DNA of 64,000 nt from an uncultured Bacteroidales bacterium (lineage in GTDB: Bacteria; Bacteroidota; Bacteroidia; Bacteroidales; FEN-979). The notes below the pieces were generated by a model that searched no databases, was not told the DNA's origin, and saw only the letters and a list, made by a program, of their open reading frames with translations. A program made the translations under genes and the position numbers. Positions 16,634 through 26,054 of the stretch are shown piece by piece (within the stretch, counting starts at the first letter, position 1; every line of letters begins with the position of its first letter). The stretch is taken from contig CAIWXI010000030.1 of assembly GCA_903916595.1 (NCBI GenBank), positions 1-64,000 on the forward strand. Direction: 5' to 3'.

Positions 16634-19600
16634 TTATCTTAATAATATTACTGATCCCATTGTACCACCACTGCCGCTTACGCCGGTGTTCGAACCGGTC
16701 CAGGGAGAGTCGTCAATGAAGGTCGCGGTTGCCTTCCAGAAATAATTTCCCTGAGGCATCAATTCTCCGTTATAAGTACCATCCCACCCGTCAAGCGGGG
16801 CGCCGTTATTGTCGAGTCTGTTCGACTCCCACATAAGATGCCCCCCAGGATCGAATACCTGCATAAGATAGGTTTTCAGGTTAATACCTACCGGCTTAAA
16901 TAACCTTACTGCCATATTGCCGCTTGTAGGGGCAAAGGCATTCGGTACGAAGAGACCGCGGAACAGGATTTTATACTCGTAGAAAGTTGTATCCTTACAA
17001 CCAAAGTTATTTGTTGAGATAAGTCTTATGGAATACGTTCCATCCTCTGAATACGTTGCTACAGGATTTGTATCATTGCTGGTTTTTCCATTACCGAAAT
17101 CCCAGGTATAGCCAGATGCTCCTACAGTAAGGTTATTCAGTTTGACTCTTCCGGGAATTCCGTCATACCCGTTAATCAGAGTAAATGCCGATATTGGTGT
17201 AATATGCACTGTTACTGTCGAGTCAAGTGTATCCCTGCATCCATAATTGTCTTTGACAATCAGGCTTACCAGATAATCTCCTCCCGATTTGTACTTGTAT
17301 ACCGGATCCTGTAGCAATGAAGTATCCTTCTTTGAACTCATATCACCGAACTGCCAACGCCAGTATGCTATGGTTGTGTCTGCAATCAATGTAGTGTCTC
17401 TGAAGTATGTAGGATCACCTGTACAGGCAGCAGTATAACTGAAACTTGCTACTGGCAAACCATATATCCTCATGGATTTTACAAGAGAGTCTTTACATCC
17501 GAATTTATTCATCGTTACGAGTTTCACATCAAATGTATCTCTGCTTGTATAAGTATGCGTGGGATTTTTCAGTATCGATGTGTCTTTCGCACCTGAAGAA
17601 GGTTCACCAAAGGTCCAGACCCATGCCGAAATCCCTTCTCCATAAGTAAGCGAAGTGTCCCTGAACAATGAGGGCTGATGGAGGCAAACGGGTATATCCG
17701 AGAATAAGGTCTTAGGTGTAGGATGGATTATAACCTGCTGTGTAATACTATCGGGCACATCCTTCGAATTAACGACAGCCTTGATCCATAGCTTCACATT
17801 ATAGGTCCCCGCGAGGGCATACCTGTGCTGTAAATACTGGGAATATGTACTGTAAGTTGTATCCTTTCCGTCGCCCCATGTCCATTTCCATAGTCTTATC
17901 CGGCTCGTGGGGATTGATGTATCCTGGAATGTCACCATGTAATTGGCACACCTGAGCGTATCCTGGTAAGTGTAATCAGCCTTGATACACGGCAGCCTTG
18001 TAACTCCCTTTGTAATACTGTCTACACATCCGCGGGTATTTGTAACGATCAGGGTTACAAGGTAATCACCTGGTACGCTGTAAATATGTGATGTGTCTCC
18101 GGGGCCTGGTGCTGGTATAATCAGAGGCGCTGATCCATCACCAAAACGCCATTCCCAGCTTGCAATAGTCCCGGTACCGAAATTTGTGGTTGTGTCGTTA
18201 AAATGCAGTACGCTGTCGCATTGAGGCGCCACATAACTGAAAAATGGTTTTGGCAAAGCATACACCTGAATTGTTCTGAAAACACTATCGATACAATTAT
18301 CGGAATTAAACACTTTCAGCTTCACATAATATAAGCCGGGAGCTGTGAAGATATGAGATGCATTATACAGGCTCGAATTATTGGCCGGGCCTGAATTGGG
18401 ATCACCGAATTCCCACCTTGGTGAGAATAAAGAGTCTCCTGCAGCTTGATTCACAGGATGAAAATGGGTCGCGTAAGCAAGACATACAGTATCGTTGGTA
18501 AAGGTAAATTTAAAGGCAGGTTTCACCCTCACACTATCAACAACAGTATCCTTACATCCATATGAATCAGTAACCATAAGTGTTACAGCATAGGTAGTGT
18601 CGGTAACCGGGAATGTATACACCGGATTTGGAACCGTGGATGTACCTCCTGCTTCGAAGTTCCATAAATGGTCTGTAATGACTGCTCCGGCAGCCGACGA
18701 CAAATCCTGGAATGTCACCTGTCCCTTCGGACAGAATTTGCTGGTATACTGGAATGCCGCTAAAGGTTTTGTATGGACAATCACCGACTGGGTTATCGAG
18801 TCCTTGCATCCGCTAAGATTAGTCACCACTTCCTTCACCGTATATGTTCCGGCAACAGCATATCTGTGTTTTGGGTTCTGTATTGCCGCAGTGCCTCCGT
18901 CGCCAAAGTCCCATAACCATGCTACGAGCTGGCTGTTAGGTGCTATTGAAAGATCAGTGAACGTTGTTGAATCCTGGGCACAGGCCGCTGAATACTGGAA
19001 CAAGGCCAGGGGCTTCGGACTCACCGAGATCTGCTTGATGGTGTCGTGAGAACAGTTATTGGTGTTCGTGACATTGAGAGTAACCATGTAATAGCCCGGG
19101 GCTGCATAATTATGAATCGGGTTCTGCAGTGTGGAGGTATTTGCTGAACCTGAAGAAGGTTCACCAAAGTTCCATTGCCAGGCATTTACAGTGCCGCTCG
19201 GTGAAGTAGAATTATCGTGGAATTGTGTTGGGCTGTTCACACATGCAGTATCGTATGTAAATAATGGAACCGGTGCTGCATTTACGGAGATCTGAGTGCT
19301 AAGTGTATCGTAGCAACCAGTCGCATTGGTAACCATAAGGTGGACAAGGAAAGTTCCTCCTGCAGAAAAAGCATGAGTGGGGTTTTGTTGGGTGGACGTA
19401 TTATTGGATCCGGAAGTGGGGTCGCCAAAACTCCAGGACCAGCTTGCAAGTGGGGTCCCTCCGTTGGTCTGGGAAAGGTCTGTGAACTGATTTGCCATCA
19501 GGGCACAGGCTCCTGAAGCATTGCTGAAATTAGCTGTTGGTTTATGTTCCACCGGAACCGAAATTGTGATTTCATTTTTACAACTGTCGGTAGTTGTAAT

Positions 19601-22600
19601 AGAAAGCTTCACATTATAGGAACCACCGCTGGTATACCGATGTTTCAGATTCGGGTTTGAAGGGAAAACGACATGAGCAAGTGCCCCATCTCCGAAATCC
19701 CAGTACCAGTCGTGTATACTTCCGTGAACTGTGGTTGAGAGATTGGTAAACTGCACCGAATCGCTTGCACAGGTTGGAGATGAGAAACTGAACTGAGCTA
19801 CGGGGGCGCCATATACATCAATCGATTTGTGTTTGACTCCCTGACAACCCAGAGAATTTGTGGCTGTAAGTGTCACATCAAAGGTTCCGGAGTTACTATA
19901 TGTATAAGTAGGATTCTTAACGGTTGAAGTACCTCCGTCGCCGAAACTCCAGGCCCATCCAACGATAGTGCCGCCAGTAGAATTATCTGTGAACACCGTT
20001 GGACTTGATTTGCAAACGCTCGTTGCTGTAAAATCGGCCAGCGGATTTGCCGTAATGGTGACTGTGGCACTGCTGTCCTTGTAACATCCGCTTGCATTGG
20101 TGACTTTTAAATGAACAATATATGATCCGGCAACAGCAAAACTATGAATCGGATTCTGCTGAGTGGATGTATTATTACCTCCTGATGTGGGATCTCCAAA
20201 ATTCCATTGCCACTGAGAAATCTGTCCGCCTCCATTAGGTTGCGAAATATCAGTAAACTGAACAGGTGCCAATTCACAGTTAACGGTTGACCACTGGAAG
20301 CCGGAGATCGGGTTATACTGAATCTGAACCGGAATAGTATTTAGCTGGGTACAATTATCAGAGGTGGTTACCGTAAGAATTACCTGATAAGTGCCTCCTG
20401 TTGCATACGTATGCGAGATAGTCGGTGAGGCCGAGCTTTGAGTATTGCCATCACCAAAATCCCAGGTCCTGTTATTAATGTAGCCGTGCGATGTTGTGGA
20501 AAGATCAGTAAATGTTACCGGGCTTCCTGCACAGGTTGGAGAGGTAAAGCTGAATGTAACAATAGGTTTGGCCCAGACCTGAACAGGCTTGGTAGCTGAA
20601 TGAACGCATCCATTTGAAGTAGTCACCAAAAGGGTAACATTGAAAGTGCCTCCTATAGCATAAGTATAGGTTGGATTCTGAGCCGCAGAACTCCCGCCAT
20701 CACCAAAGCTCCATAACCATGACACAATCGTGCCTGAAGCAGATGTTGAATTATCGGTGAAGGTGGTTGCGTTACCCTGGCAAGCCGATGTGGCGCTGAA
20801 GTTAGAAACCGGGTTGGCGTTGATAGTAACCTGTATGGAGTCTCTTCCAAGACAGCCATCTGCATTTGCAATAACCAGATGAACCCAGAATATACCGGCA
20901 GCAGTGAAATTATGTACCGGGTTCTGCTGGGTTGAATTATTGTTTCCTCCTGAACCAGGATCCCCGAAAGTCCAGTTCCATTGTGTGATAGCGCCTCCAC
21001 CGTTTGGCTGGGAGTTGTCGTTGAACTGAACCGGAGTTAGGACACAGAGTGAATTAGTTACGGTAAATGATGCTGTCGGGGCAAACTGAATGGATACCGG
21101 GATAGTCTTCGTTCCTGTACAACTGTCGGAAGTCCTTACCGTGAGCAACACATTATAATTGCCTCCCGTGGTATACTGATGAGTAATCGAAGGGGAAAAC
21201 GTATTCACGATATTTCCGTCGCCGAAATCCCAGATTCTTCTGAAAATATATCCGTGACCTGTTGTCGACATATCCGTAAAAGTCACATCGTTACCTGCAC
21301 AGGTTGGAGATGAGAAACTAAAGGATGTAACCGGGAATGGATATACTTCGATTGGATTGGTGATGCTTTTTGTACAACCGTTTGAATTAGTTACCGTGAG
21401 TGTTACATAATGAATCCCTGCTGTGCTGAAAAGATAGGTCGGATTGGGTACACTGGCCGTTCCTCCGTCACCAAAATCCCAGGCCCATGTAACAATGGTC
21501 CCGGTGGGCGTAGTTGAAGCATCTGTAAATACAGTCAGATCACTTAAGCAGCTATTGGCTGATGTGAAAGCTGCAACCGGCTTTTCACCAATCGTCACAT
21601 CAATGGTCTTGGTGGCAGTACATCCATTTACACTGGTAACAATCAGAACTACATGATGAATACCTGCACTTGTAAAGCTGTGAAATGGATTCTGCAGAGG
21701 CGAAGTATTGGATGAACCTGAACCCGGATCATCGAAAGTCCAGGCCCATTGTGTGATCGTACCTCCGCCATTGGTCTGTGAATTATCAATAAAACTCAGG
21801 GTCTGGTTCAGACAACCTACACCGAGAAAAGTGAAATCTGCAATCGGAGCAGGAATCCCTGTAACAACCTTTTGTATTGAGTCAATACATCCATCGGTGG
21901 TCGTTGCAATAAGTGTAACAGTATGAGAGACTGATGCATCAAGATAAGTATGAGTCGCTACCGGGCCGCTTCCGTATAGTGTGGCATCACCCCATTTCCA
22001 TACCCAGCTGTTGATAAAACTTGTAAACCCGGCCGGAACATAGGCCTGGCTTGTAAAAGTAATTTGTGCATGCTGGCAGAACGGACTGGTACTTATAAAA
22101 TCAACCACCGGTTTTGGGTTTACAGTTACGCTCCGGGTAATTGTATTTGTACAGCCGTTGGAGTTGACAACCACAAGTGTGACTGAATGTGTTCCTGCTG
22201 TGGCAAATAGATGTTGCGGATTCTGAAGGGGTGAGGTGCCGCCGTCGCCAAAATCCCATGCCCATGACAGTATGCCGGAAGCATTTGGTACTGTGTTATC
22301 TGTAAAGAGGGTATTATCGCCCAGGCAGGGTGTTGAAAAAGCAAAAGCAGGAGCTGGCAATTCATTAATAATGATTGTTTTAATGATGGTGTTGCTGCAA
22401 TAGTTGGTATTGGTGACAATTAGCTTGACCGTTTTTGAACCCGGCGTATTATAAATATGCGAAGGGTTTTGGGCAGGGGAGAAATTGAATGATCCGGAAG
22501 CCGGATCGCCAAAATCCCAGGACCAAGACATCAGATTTCCTCCTCCATTGGTCTGCGAAAGATCGCTGAAATGAACCGATTGGGGTGCAATGCAGGAAAA

Positions 22601-25477
22601 TGATCCGCCTGTAACCTCAAAATCAGCAAGAGGGGATGCCACCTGCTGAACATTTATAGTCCTGGACTGAGTACAACCGCGGTTTGTGGTAACCGTAAGA
22701 ACCACATCCCATCCTGTGGAACTGTAAACAGCATAAATATGCGAAGGATTTCGTGTTAAATCATGAATCGAACCATCTCCAAAATCCCAGTCCCATGCAA
22801 CGATTACATCATTATATGGCAAGGGGACAGCTGAAAGGTCTGTAAACTGAATGGCCGAGCCGAAACAAGTAGGTGTTGTAAATGTGAAATTGGCTATTGG
22901 TTTGGGGATTATACTCACAACATGCTGTTTCGATTTACTGCAGCCATTTACATCAGTCAGGGTCAGAGTAACTGTATAATCACCAACCGAGGCATATAAA
23001 TGAGATACACTACCGGGTGCTGAAGAATTGTTGGCATCGCCAAAGTCCCATAACCAGGTATAGTTGGCTGGAGGTAAAGCTATGGGATCGGTTGTTAAGT
23101 TTACCGATTGATCAAGACAAACATTATTGTTATATGAAAATTCTACAGGAATAGGTGCATTGATGGGCACATTGATGGTCTTCACAGGGCTGGGGCAGTT
23201 CTCGAGGTTCTCCCATGATTGTAAAGTTACATTATAAGAGGTTTTACCGCTCTTAAAAGTATGCGTTGGATTCTGCAGGTTGGATGTGTTGGCTGCTCCT
23301 GATAAGGGATCATCAAAAGTCCACAACCACTGGTAAATAGTACCCGGGGGAGTAGTGTTCGCATAAGACTGGTCTACAAAGTAAACATCCTGTCCGTCGC
23401 AGGCCTGCGTCTGATGCAGGTGGGCAGGATCGCTGAACCATATGAAATTCGCGGTTGGTGCATCATATATTGTTACCCATAAATCGAATTGAGTTTCGAG
23501 AGGGGTCCCCAGGTTAAGTACCCTTGTTACATGGTAGGGACCGGGACCGGCATAGGCATGAGTTGGGGAAGCAGGAACATTTGGAGCAACAAAATGCTGA
23601 ATCCCCGAGCCATCGCCGAAATCCCAGTCCTCGGTGGTGATCAGGCCTCCCGGCGGACAGGGGACAAATAAAACATCGACATTCTGGCACTGGTTAGGCG
23701 GATTTGCAGTAAAGCAGGCTGCAGGCGGTGCACCCAGCGAAACATCATGTGTTACAAAATTGGTGCAGCCGGTTACCATATCGGTTGCTGTACAACGGAC
23801 CGTATAGCCCCCAGGTCCTGGATAAGTATGTGTGATAGGTGAGCCAAATCCATTCGTGCCATCGCCAAACTCCCAATAAACATTATTGCTGACATGCTGG
23901 GCAGGGTTTACCTGGGCCGTAAAAGTCTGTTCATAGGCCGTAGCGCCCTGAGCAGAAGCAAAATCAATGTCAGGACGAGGATTCACAACAAGAGGGCTGG
24001 TTTGCAGGATTTTTGTGTTTGCACAGCCATTCTGATTTGTAACAATAAGTGATACGTGATAGATTCCGGGACCTGAAAAAAGATGAATGGGGTTTTGGTC
24101 AGTAGAAGAATTGCTTGGTGATGCAGGATCATCAAAGTTCCAGAGATATGAAGCAATGGGGCTGCCTGTAAGCGGCGAACTCATGTCGGTGAACTGCACT
24201 ATATCCCCGGCGCAAGTGATAGTAGGATAACTGAAATCTGCCCTGGGAGAAGGTTCAGCCTGAACGGGTACGGCGATGGTTGCATTTTCGCAGCCATTGC
24301 TGTTCATCACTCTCAATGTTACATTATGCGGTAGGAGATCTGTAAAAATGTGGGTTAACGGAACAGGTGGAGGAGTGCCGGTAGTACTGTAATGATCAGT
24401 GCCGGAACCATCACCCCATGACCACCACCAGTCGGTCATTGAACCTGTGTTTGCCTGTGAAATATCGGTAAATATGGTAGCTTCATTTACACAAGCCTGG
24501 TTAAATGTAAAGGCAGCAACTGGTACTGTGTTACCAACAACAACGGCTTGAGGAGTCGTGGTGCTTTCACAGTTTATCGTGTTTGTAACCTTTACAGAAA
24601 CATAATATGTGCCGGGAGCCAGGAAGGTATACGTGGCGGTCATAGAGCAGGGAATCGTTACCCCGTCGCCCGAATGGTAAAAAAGTACGCCATCAATATA
24701 CCAGTCACAGTATTTTATTTTAATCGTTGCATCAGGATTACTGGCAGGCTTTGGTAAACTGCCTGCAGCAGAAAAAGCATACTGGTTGTACAAACAGTTC
24801 GGGGCAGTAACTGAAGTGAGATCGGCAGTAGGCTTGAATTTATCAGGATCAACATACACATAATCGGTAATTTCATCCGTTTGACCGGCTGGATTCTGGA
24901 TCGTTAGCTTTACAGGAAAAGTATGAGGCGGAGCATAGGCTCCGGTTATAGGGAAAGTCCATGATTGTGCCGCGGTGCCTAAATGGCTCCCTGTTCCGTC
25001 TCCAAAATCCCAGGTATAAGTCACTGTGGGGTCATTCGGATGTACTGAAACATTAGGATCGGCCGTAAAATTCACAACGTTATAATAACATCCTCCGGTA
25101 GGGTCGAACTGATAATAAAAATAAGAATGTAACAAAGGCTGGATAGCCACAGTTATGGAGGCAGATACCGCGTTGCATGGAAGATCTGCAGAATTTTTTT
25201 CATTTATCGTAAGCGTGGCAGTAGTTGGAGTATTTCCCCACACAACGGTTACCTGGTTGGAGATGCTGGAACCTGTAATCGACCCGCCTGAGGGTAATGA
25301 CCAGATGTACGTATGACCTGGAATGGCATTGGTCATATACGTGACAGTTTGCCCTGCCCTGACTACATCAGGACCAATTACAACCGGCTGAGTATCGCGA
25401 CATTGTGCAAAAAGCGAAGCATATGAGAGTAGCAGGAACCCGGAAATAAAAGTAAGGCGCAATGTTAAATTCCGCAT
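16634..25477 (-). CDS. Giant PKD-repeat surface adhesin with T9SS type B C-terminal domain
   Basis: A 2947-residue secreted protein with an N-terminal signal peptide (LRLTFISGFLLLSYASLFAQ). About 30 PKD domains follow, recognisable by W-x-W-x-FGD (for example WAWDFGDGGTS, WNWTFGDPGSGG) and conserved NPxHxF and VTLxVTNxxGC segments. The last about 95 residues (LFVPNAFAPTSGNMAVRLFK, then YLMQVFDPGGHLMWES, DGWDGTYNGELMPQGNYFW) are the gliding-motility-associated C-terminal domain, a type B T9SS sorting signal. Between about residues 985 and 2015 the modules follow a three-domain super-repeat of 256-259 residues. Likely a SprB-like surface adhesin or extracellular matrix component; the ligand is unknown. 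Its partner is the PorP/SprF gene immediately downstream. Confidence 0.95.
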   Translation of the reverse strand: MRNLTLRLTFISGFLLLSYASLFAQCRDTQPVVIGPDVVRAGQTVTYMTNAIPGHTYIWSLPSGGSITGSSISNQVTVVWGNTPTTATLTINEKNSADLPCNAVSASITVAIQPLLHSYFYYQFDPTGGCYYNVVNFTADPNVSVHPNDPTVTYTWDFGDGTGSHLGTAAQSWTFPITGAYAPPHTFPVKLTIQNPAGQTDEITDYVYVDPDKFKPTADLTSVTAPNCLYNQYAFSAAGSLPKPASNPDATIKIKYCDWYIDGVLFYHSGDGVTIPCSMTATYTFLAPGTYYVSVKVTNTINCESTTTPQAVVVGNTVPVAAFTFNQACVNEATIFTDISQANTGSMTDWWWSWGDGSGTDHYSTTGTPPPVPLTHIFTDLLPHNVTLRVMNSNGCENATIAVPVQAEPSPRADFSYPTITCAGDIVQFTDMSSPLTGSPIASYLWNFDDPASPSNSSTDQNPIHLFSGPGIYHVSLIVTNQNGCANTKILQTSPLVVNPRPDIDFASAQGATAYEQTFTAQVNPAQHVSNNVYWEFGDGTNGFGSPITHTYPGPGGYTVRCTATDMVTGCTNFVTHDVSLGAPPAACFTANPPNQCQNVDVLFVPCPPGGLITTEDWDFGDGSGIQHFVAPNVPASPTHAYAGPGPYHVTRVLNLGTPLETQFDLWVTIYDAPTANFIWFSDPAHLHQTQACDGQDVYFVDQSYANTTPPGTIYQWLWTFDDPLSGAANTSNLQNPTHTFKSGKTSYNVTLQSWENLENCPSPVKTINVPINAPIPVEFSYNNNVCLDQSVNLTTDPIALPPANYTWLWDFGDANNSSAPGSVSHLYASVGDYTVTLTLTDVNGCSKSKQHVVSIIPKPIANFTFTTPTCFGSAIQFTDLSAVPLPYNDVIVAWDWDFGDGSIHDLTRNPSHIYAVYSSTGWDVVLTVTTNRGCTQSRTINVQQVASPLADFEVTGGSFSCIAPQSVHFSDLSQTNGGGNLMSWSWDFGDPASGSFNFSPAQNPSHIYNTPGSKTVKLIVTNTNYCSNTIIKTIIINELPAPAFAFSTPCLGDNTLFTDNTVPNASGILSWAWDFGDGGTSPLQNPQHLFATAGTHSVTLVVVNSNGCTNTITRSVTVNPKPVVDFISTSPFCQHAQITFTSQAYVPAGFTSFINSWVWKWGDATLYGSGPVATHTYLDASVSHTVTLIATTTDGCIDSIQKVVTGIPAPIADFTFLGVGCLNQTLSFIDNSQTNGGGTITQWAWTFDDPGSGSSNTSPLQNPFHSFTSAGIHHVVLIVTSVNGCTATKTIDVTIGEKPVAAFTSANSCLSDLTVFTDASTTPTGTIVTWAWDFGDGGTASVPNPTYLFSTAGIHYVTLTVTNSNGCTKSITNPIEVYPFPVTSFSFSSPTCAGNDVTFTDMSTTGHGYIFRRIWDFGDGNIVNTFSPSITHQYTTGGNYNVLLTVRTSDSCTGTKTIPVSIQFAPTASFTVTNSLCVLTPVQFNDNSQPNGGGAITQWNWTFGDPGSGGNNNSTQQNPVHNFTAAGIFWVHLVIANADGCLGRDSIQVTINANPVSNFSATSACQGNATTFTDNSTSASGTIVSWLWSFGDGGSSAAQNPTYTYAIGGTFNVTLLVTTSNGCVHSATKPVQVWAKPIVTFSFTSPTCAGSPVTFTDLSTTSHGYINNRTWDFGDGNTQSSASPTISHTYATGGTYQVILTVTTSDNCTQLNTIPVQIQYNPISGFQWSTVNCELAPVQFTDISQPNGGGQISQWQWNFGDPTSGGNNTSTQQNPIHSFAVAGSYIVHLKVTNASGCYKDSSATVTITANPLADFTATSVCKSSPTVFTDNSTGGTIVGWAWSFGDGGTSTVKNPTYTYSNSGTFDVTLTATNSLGCQGVKHKSIDVYGAPVAQFSFSSPTCASDSVQFTNLSTTVHGSIHDWYWDFGDGALAHVVFPSNPNLKHRYTSGGSYNVKLSITTTDSCKNEITISVPVEHKPTANFSNASGACALMANQFTDLSQTNGGTPLASWSWSFGDPTSGSNNTSTQQNPTHAFSAGGTFLVHLMVTNATGCYDTLSTQISVNAAPVPLFTYDTACVNSPTQFHDNSTSPSGTVNAWQWNFGEPSSGSANTSTLQNPIHNYAAPGYYMVTLNVTNTNNCSHDTIKQISVSPKPLALFQYSAACAQDSTTFTDLSIAPNSQLVAWLWDFGDGGTAAIQNPKHRYAVAGTYTVKEVVTNLSGCKDSITQSVIVHTKPLAAFQYTSKFCPKGQVTFQDLSSAAGAVITDHLWNFEAGGTSTVPNPVYTFPVTDTTYAVTLMVTDSYGCKDTVVDSVRVKPAFKFTFTNDTVCLAYATHFHPVNQAAGDSLFSPRWEFGDPNSGPANNSSLYNASHIFTAPGLYYVKLKVFNSDNCIDSVFRTIQVYALPKPFFSYVAPQCDSVLHFNDTTTNFGTGTIASWEWRFGDGSAPLIIPAPGPGDTSHIYSVPGDYLVTLIVTNTRGCVDSITKGVTRLPCIKADYTYQDTLRCANYMVTFQDTSIPTSRIRLWKWTWGDGKDTTYSTYSQYLQHRYALAGTYNVKLWIKAVVNSKDVPDSITQQVIIHPTPKTLFSDIPVCLHQPSLFRDTSLTYGEGISAWVWTFGEPSSGAKDTSILKNPTHTYTSRDTFDVKLVTMNKFGCKDSLVKSMRIYGLPVASFSYTAACTGDPTYFRDTTLIADTTIAYWRWQFGDMSSKKDTSLLQDPVYKYKSGGDYLVSLIVKDNYGCRDTLDSTVTVHITPISAFTLINGYDGIPGRVKLNNLTVGASGYTWDFGNGKTSNDTNPVATYSEDGTYSIRLISTNNFGCKDTTFYEYKILFRGLFVPNAFAPTSGNMAVRLFKPVGINLKTYLMQVFDPGGHLMWESNRLDNNGAPLDGWDGTYNGELMPQGNYFWKATATFIDDSPWTGSNTGVSGSGGTMGSVILLR
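19427..22513 (-). repeat. Three-PKD super-repeat (period about 770 bp) within the adhesin
   Basis: Equivalent FGDP or FDDP codons fall at 22511, 21734, 20966, 20198 and 19427, spaced 777, 768, 768 and 771 bp. Within each period the modules appear in the order GDP-x-SGG, GDGG-[ST]-S, then a third type (R-x-WDFGDGN). The pattern points to amplification of a three-domain block. Confidence 0.85.
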
Positions 25478-25582
25478 AGGGTCAGTATTAGAAGACGTTT
25501 ACAATAATTAACTTATACTTGAATTGGTTGACAATGGTTGCAGTTGTATGGTTGCCTGAAACTCATATTTTTTCATAATGCA

Positions 25583-25590
25583 CAAATGTA
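25583..25590 (-). promoter_or_regulatory. Candidate -7 box (TACATTTG) for the PKD adhesin
   Basis: Minus-strand TACATTTG about 105 bases upstream of the adhesin ATG, giving a long untranslated leader. No convincing -33 element. Confidence 0.5.
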
Positions 25591-25667
25591 AAACTATTTT
25601 TTTATTTTTTGGCTTTTCCCATACAACCCTAACAAATTAATTCTGTCTTCTGAAATAATTACTTACA

Positions 25668-25698
25668 TTTTGATATTAAATAAATCCTTGTACTTTTG
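25668..25698 (+). promoter_or_regulatory. Promoter for the small lipoprotein (TTTTG ... TACTTTTG)
   Basis: TTTTG at 25668-25672 and TACTTTTG at 25691-25698, 18 bases apart, fit the Bacteroidota -33/-7 promoter. The box covers an apparent TTG start at 25696 and so favours the ATG at 25717. Confidence 0.65.
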
Positions 25699-25716
25699 CA
25701 GAAGCGAACTTTTTAT

Positions 25717-26052
25717 ATGAAAAAAAATCTCCTTTTTCTGTTCACACTGGTTTTTTGTACAGTGTTTTTGTCATCTTCCTGTAAGAAGAATTCCACTTCC
25801 GCACCTTGCAACGGTGTAGGAACTATCTGCTTTGAAAACAAAAGGGATTCACTGCTGATAATCACTATAACGCAAATCCACACAACAATTCCCCTTTTGC
25901 ATGATCAGATGCAATGCCAGAATCTGGCAGGAGGCGCAACCTATACGGTCAAATTCTCAGGCCCGGCTTATACTGGAAACCTTAGAGACACTACTATGCT
26001 TATTCAGAATTGTGATAATAAACTTTATATTATCCTCCCGGCGAAGAAATAG
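25717..26052 (+). CDS. Small lipoprotein, function unknown
   Basis: A 111-residue protein starting at MKKNLLFLFTLVFCTVFL. A lipobox-like LSSSCKK gives lipidation at Cys about residue 22. The mature part has three further cysteines (APCNGVGTICFEN, MQCQN, IQNCDNK) and beta-type sequence such as RDSLLIITITQI and YTVKFSG. It is a predicted membrane-anchored lipoprotein of about 90 residues with possible disulfides. No known family. The start is set by the promoter at 25668-25698. It converges on the next gene with two bases between the stops. Confidence 0.8.
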   Translation: MKKNLLFLFTLVFCTVFLSSSCKKNSTSAPCNGVGTICFENKRDSLLIITITQIHTTIPLLHDQMQCQNLAGGATYTVKFSGPAYTGNLRDTTMLIQNCDNKLYIILPAKK

Positions 26053-26054
26053 TC

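Larger units (their letters stand above)
25478..25716. other. Divergent intergenic region
   Basis: About 240 AT-rich bases separate the adhesin and a lipoprotein gene. Two -7 boxes are visible, one per direction (25583-25590 minus, 25691-25698 plus). The adhesin would have a leader of about 100 bases. I see no RNA gene or strong hairpin. Confidence 0.6.

Noticed and set aside
16634-25477. Many shadow frames inside the adhesin gene
   Set aside because: The minus-strand PKD frame is continuous with clear motifs, so the other frames are chance.
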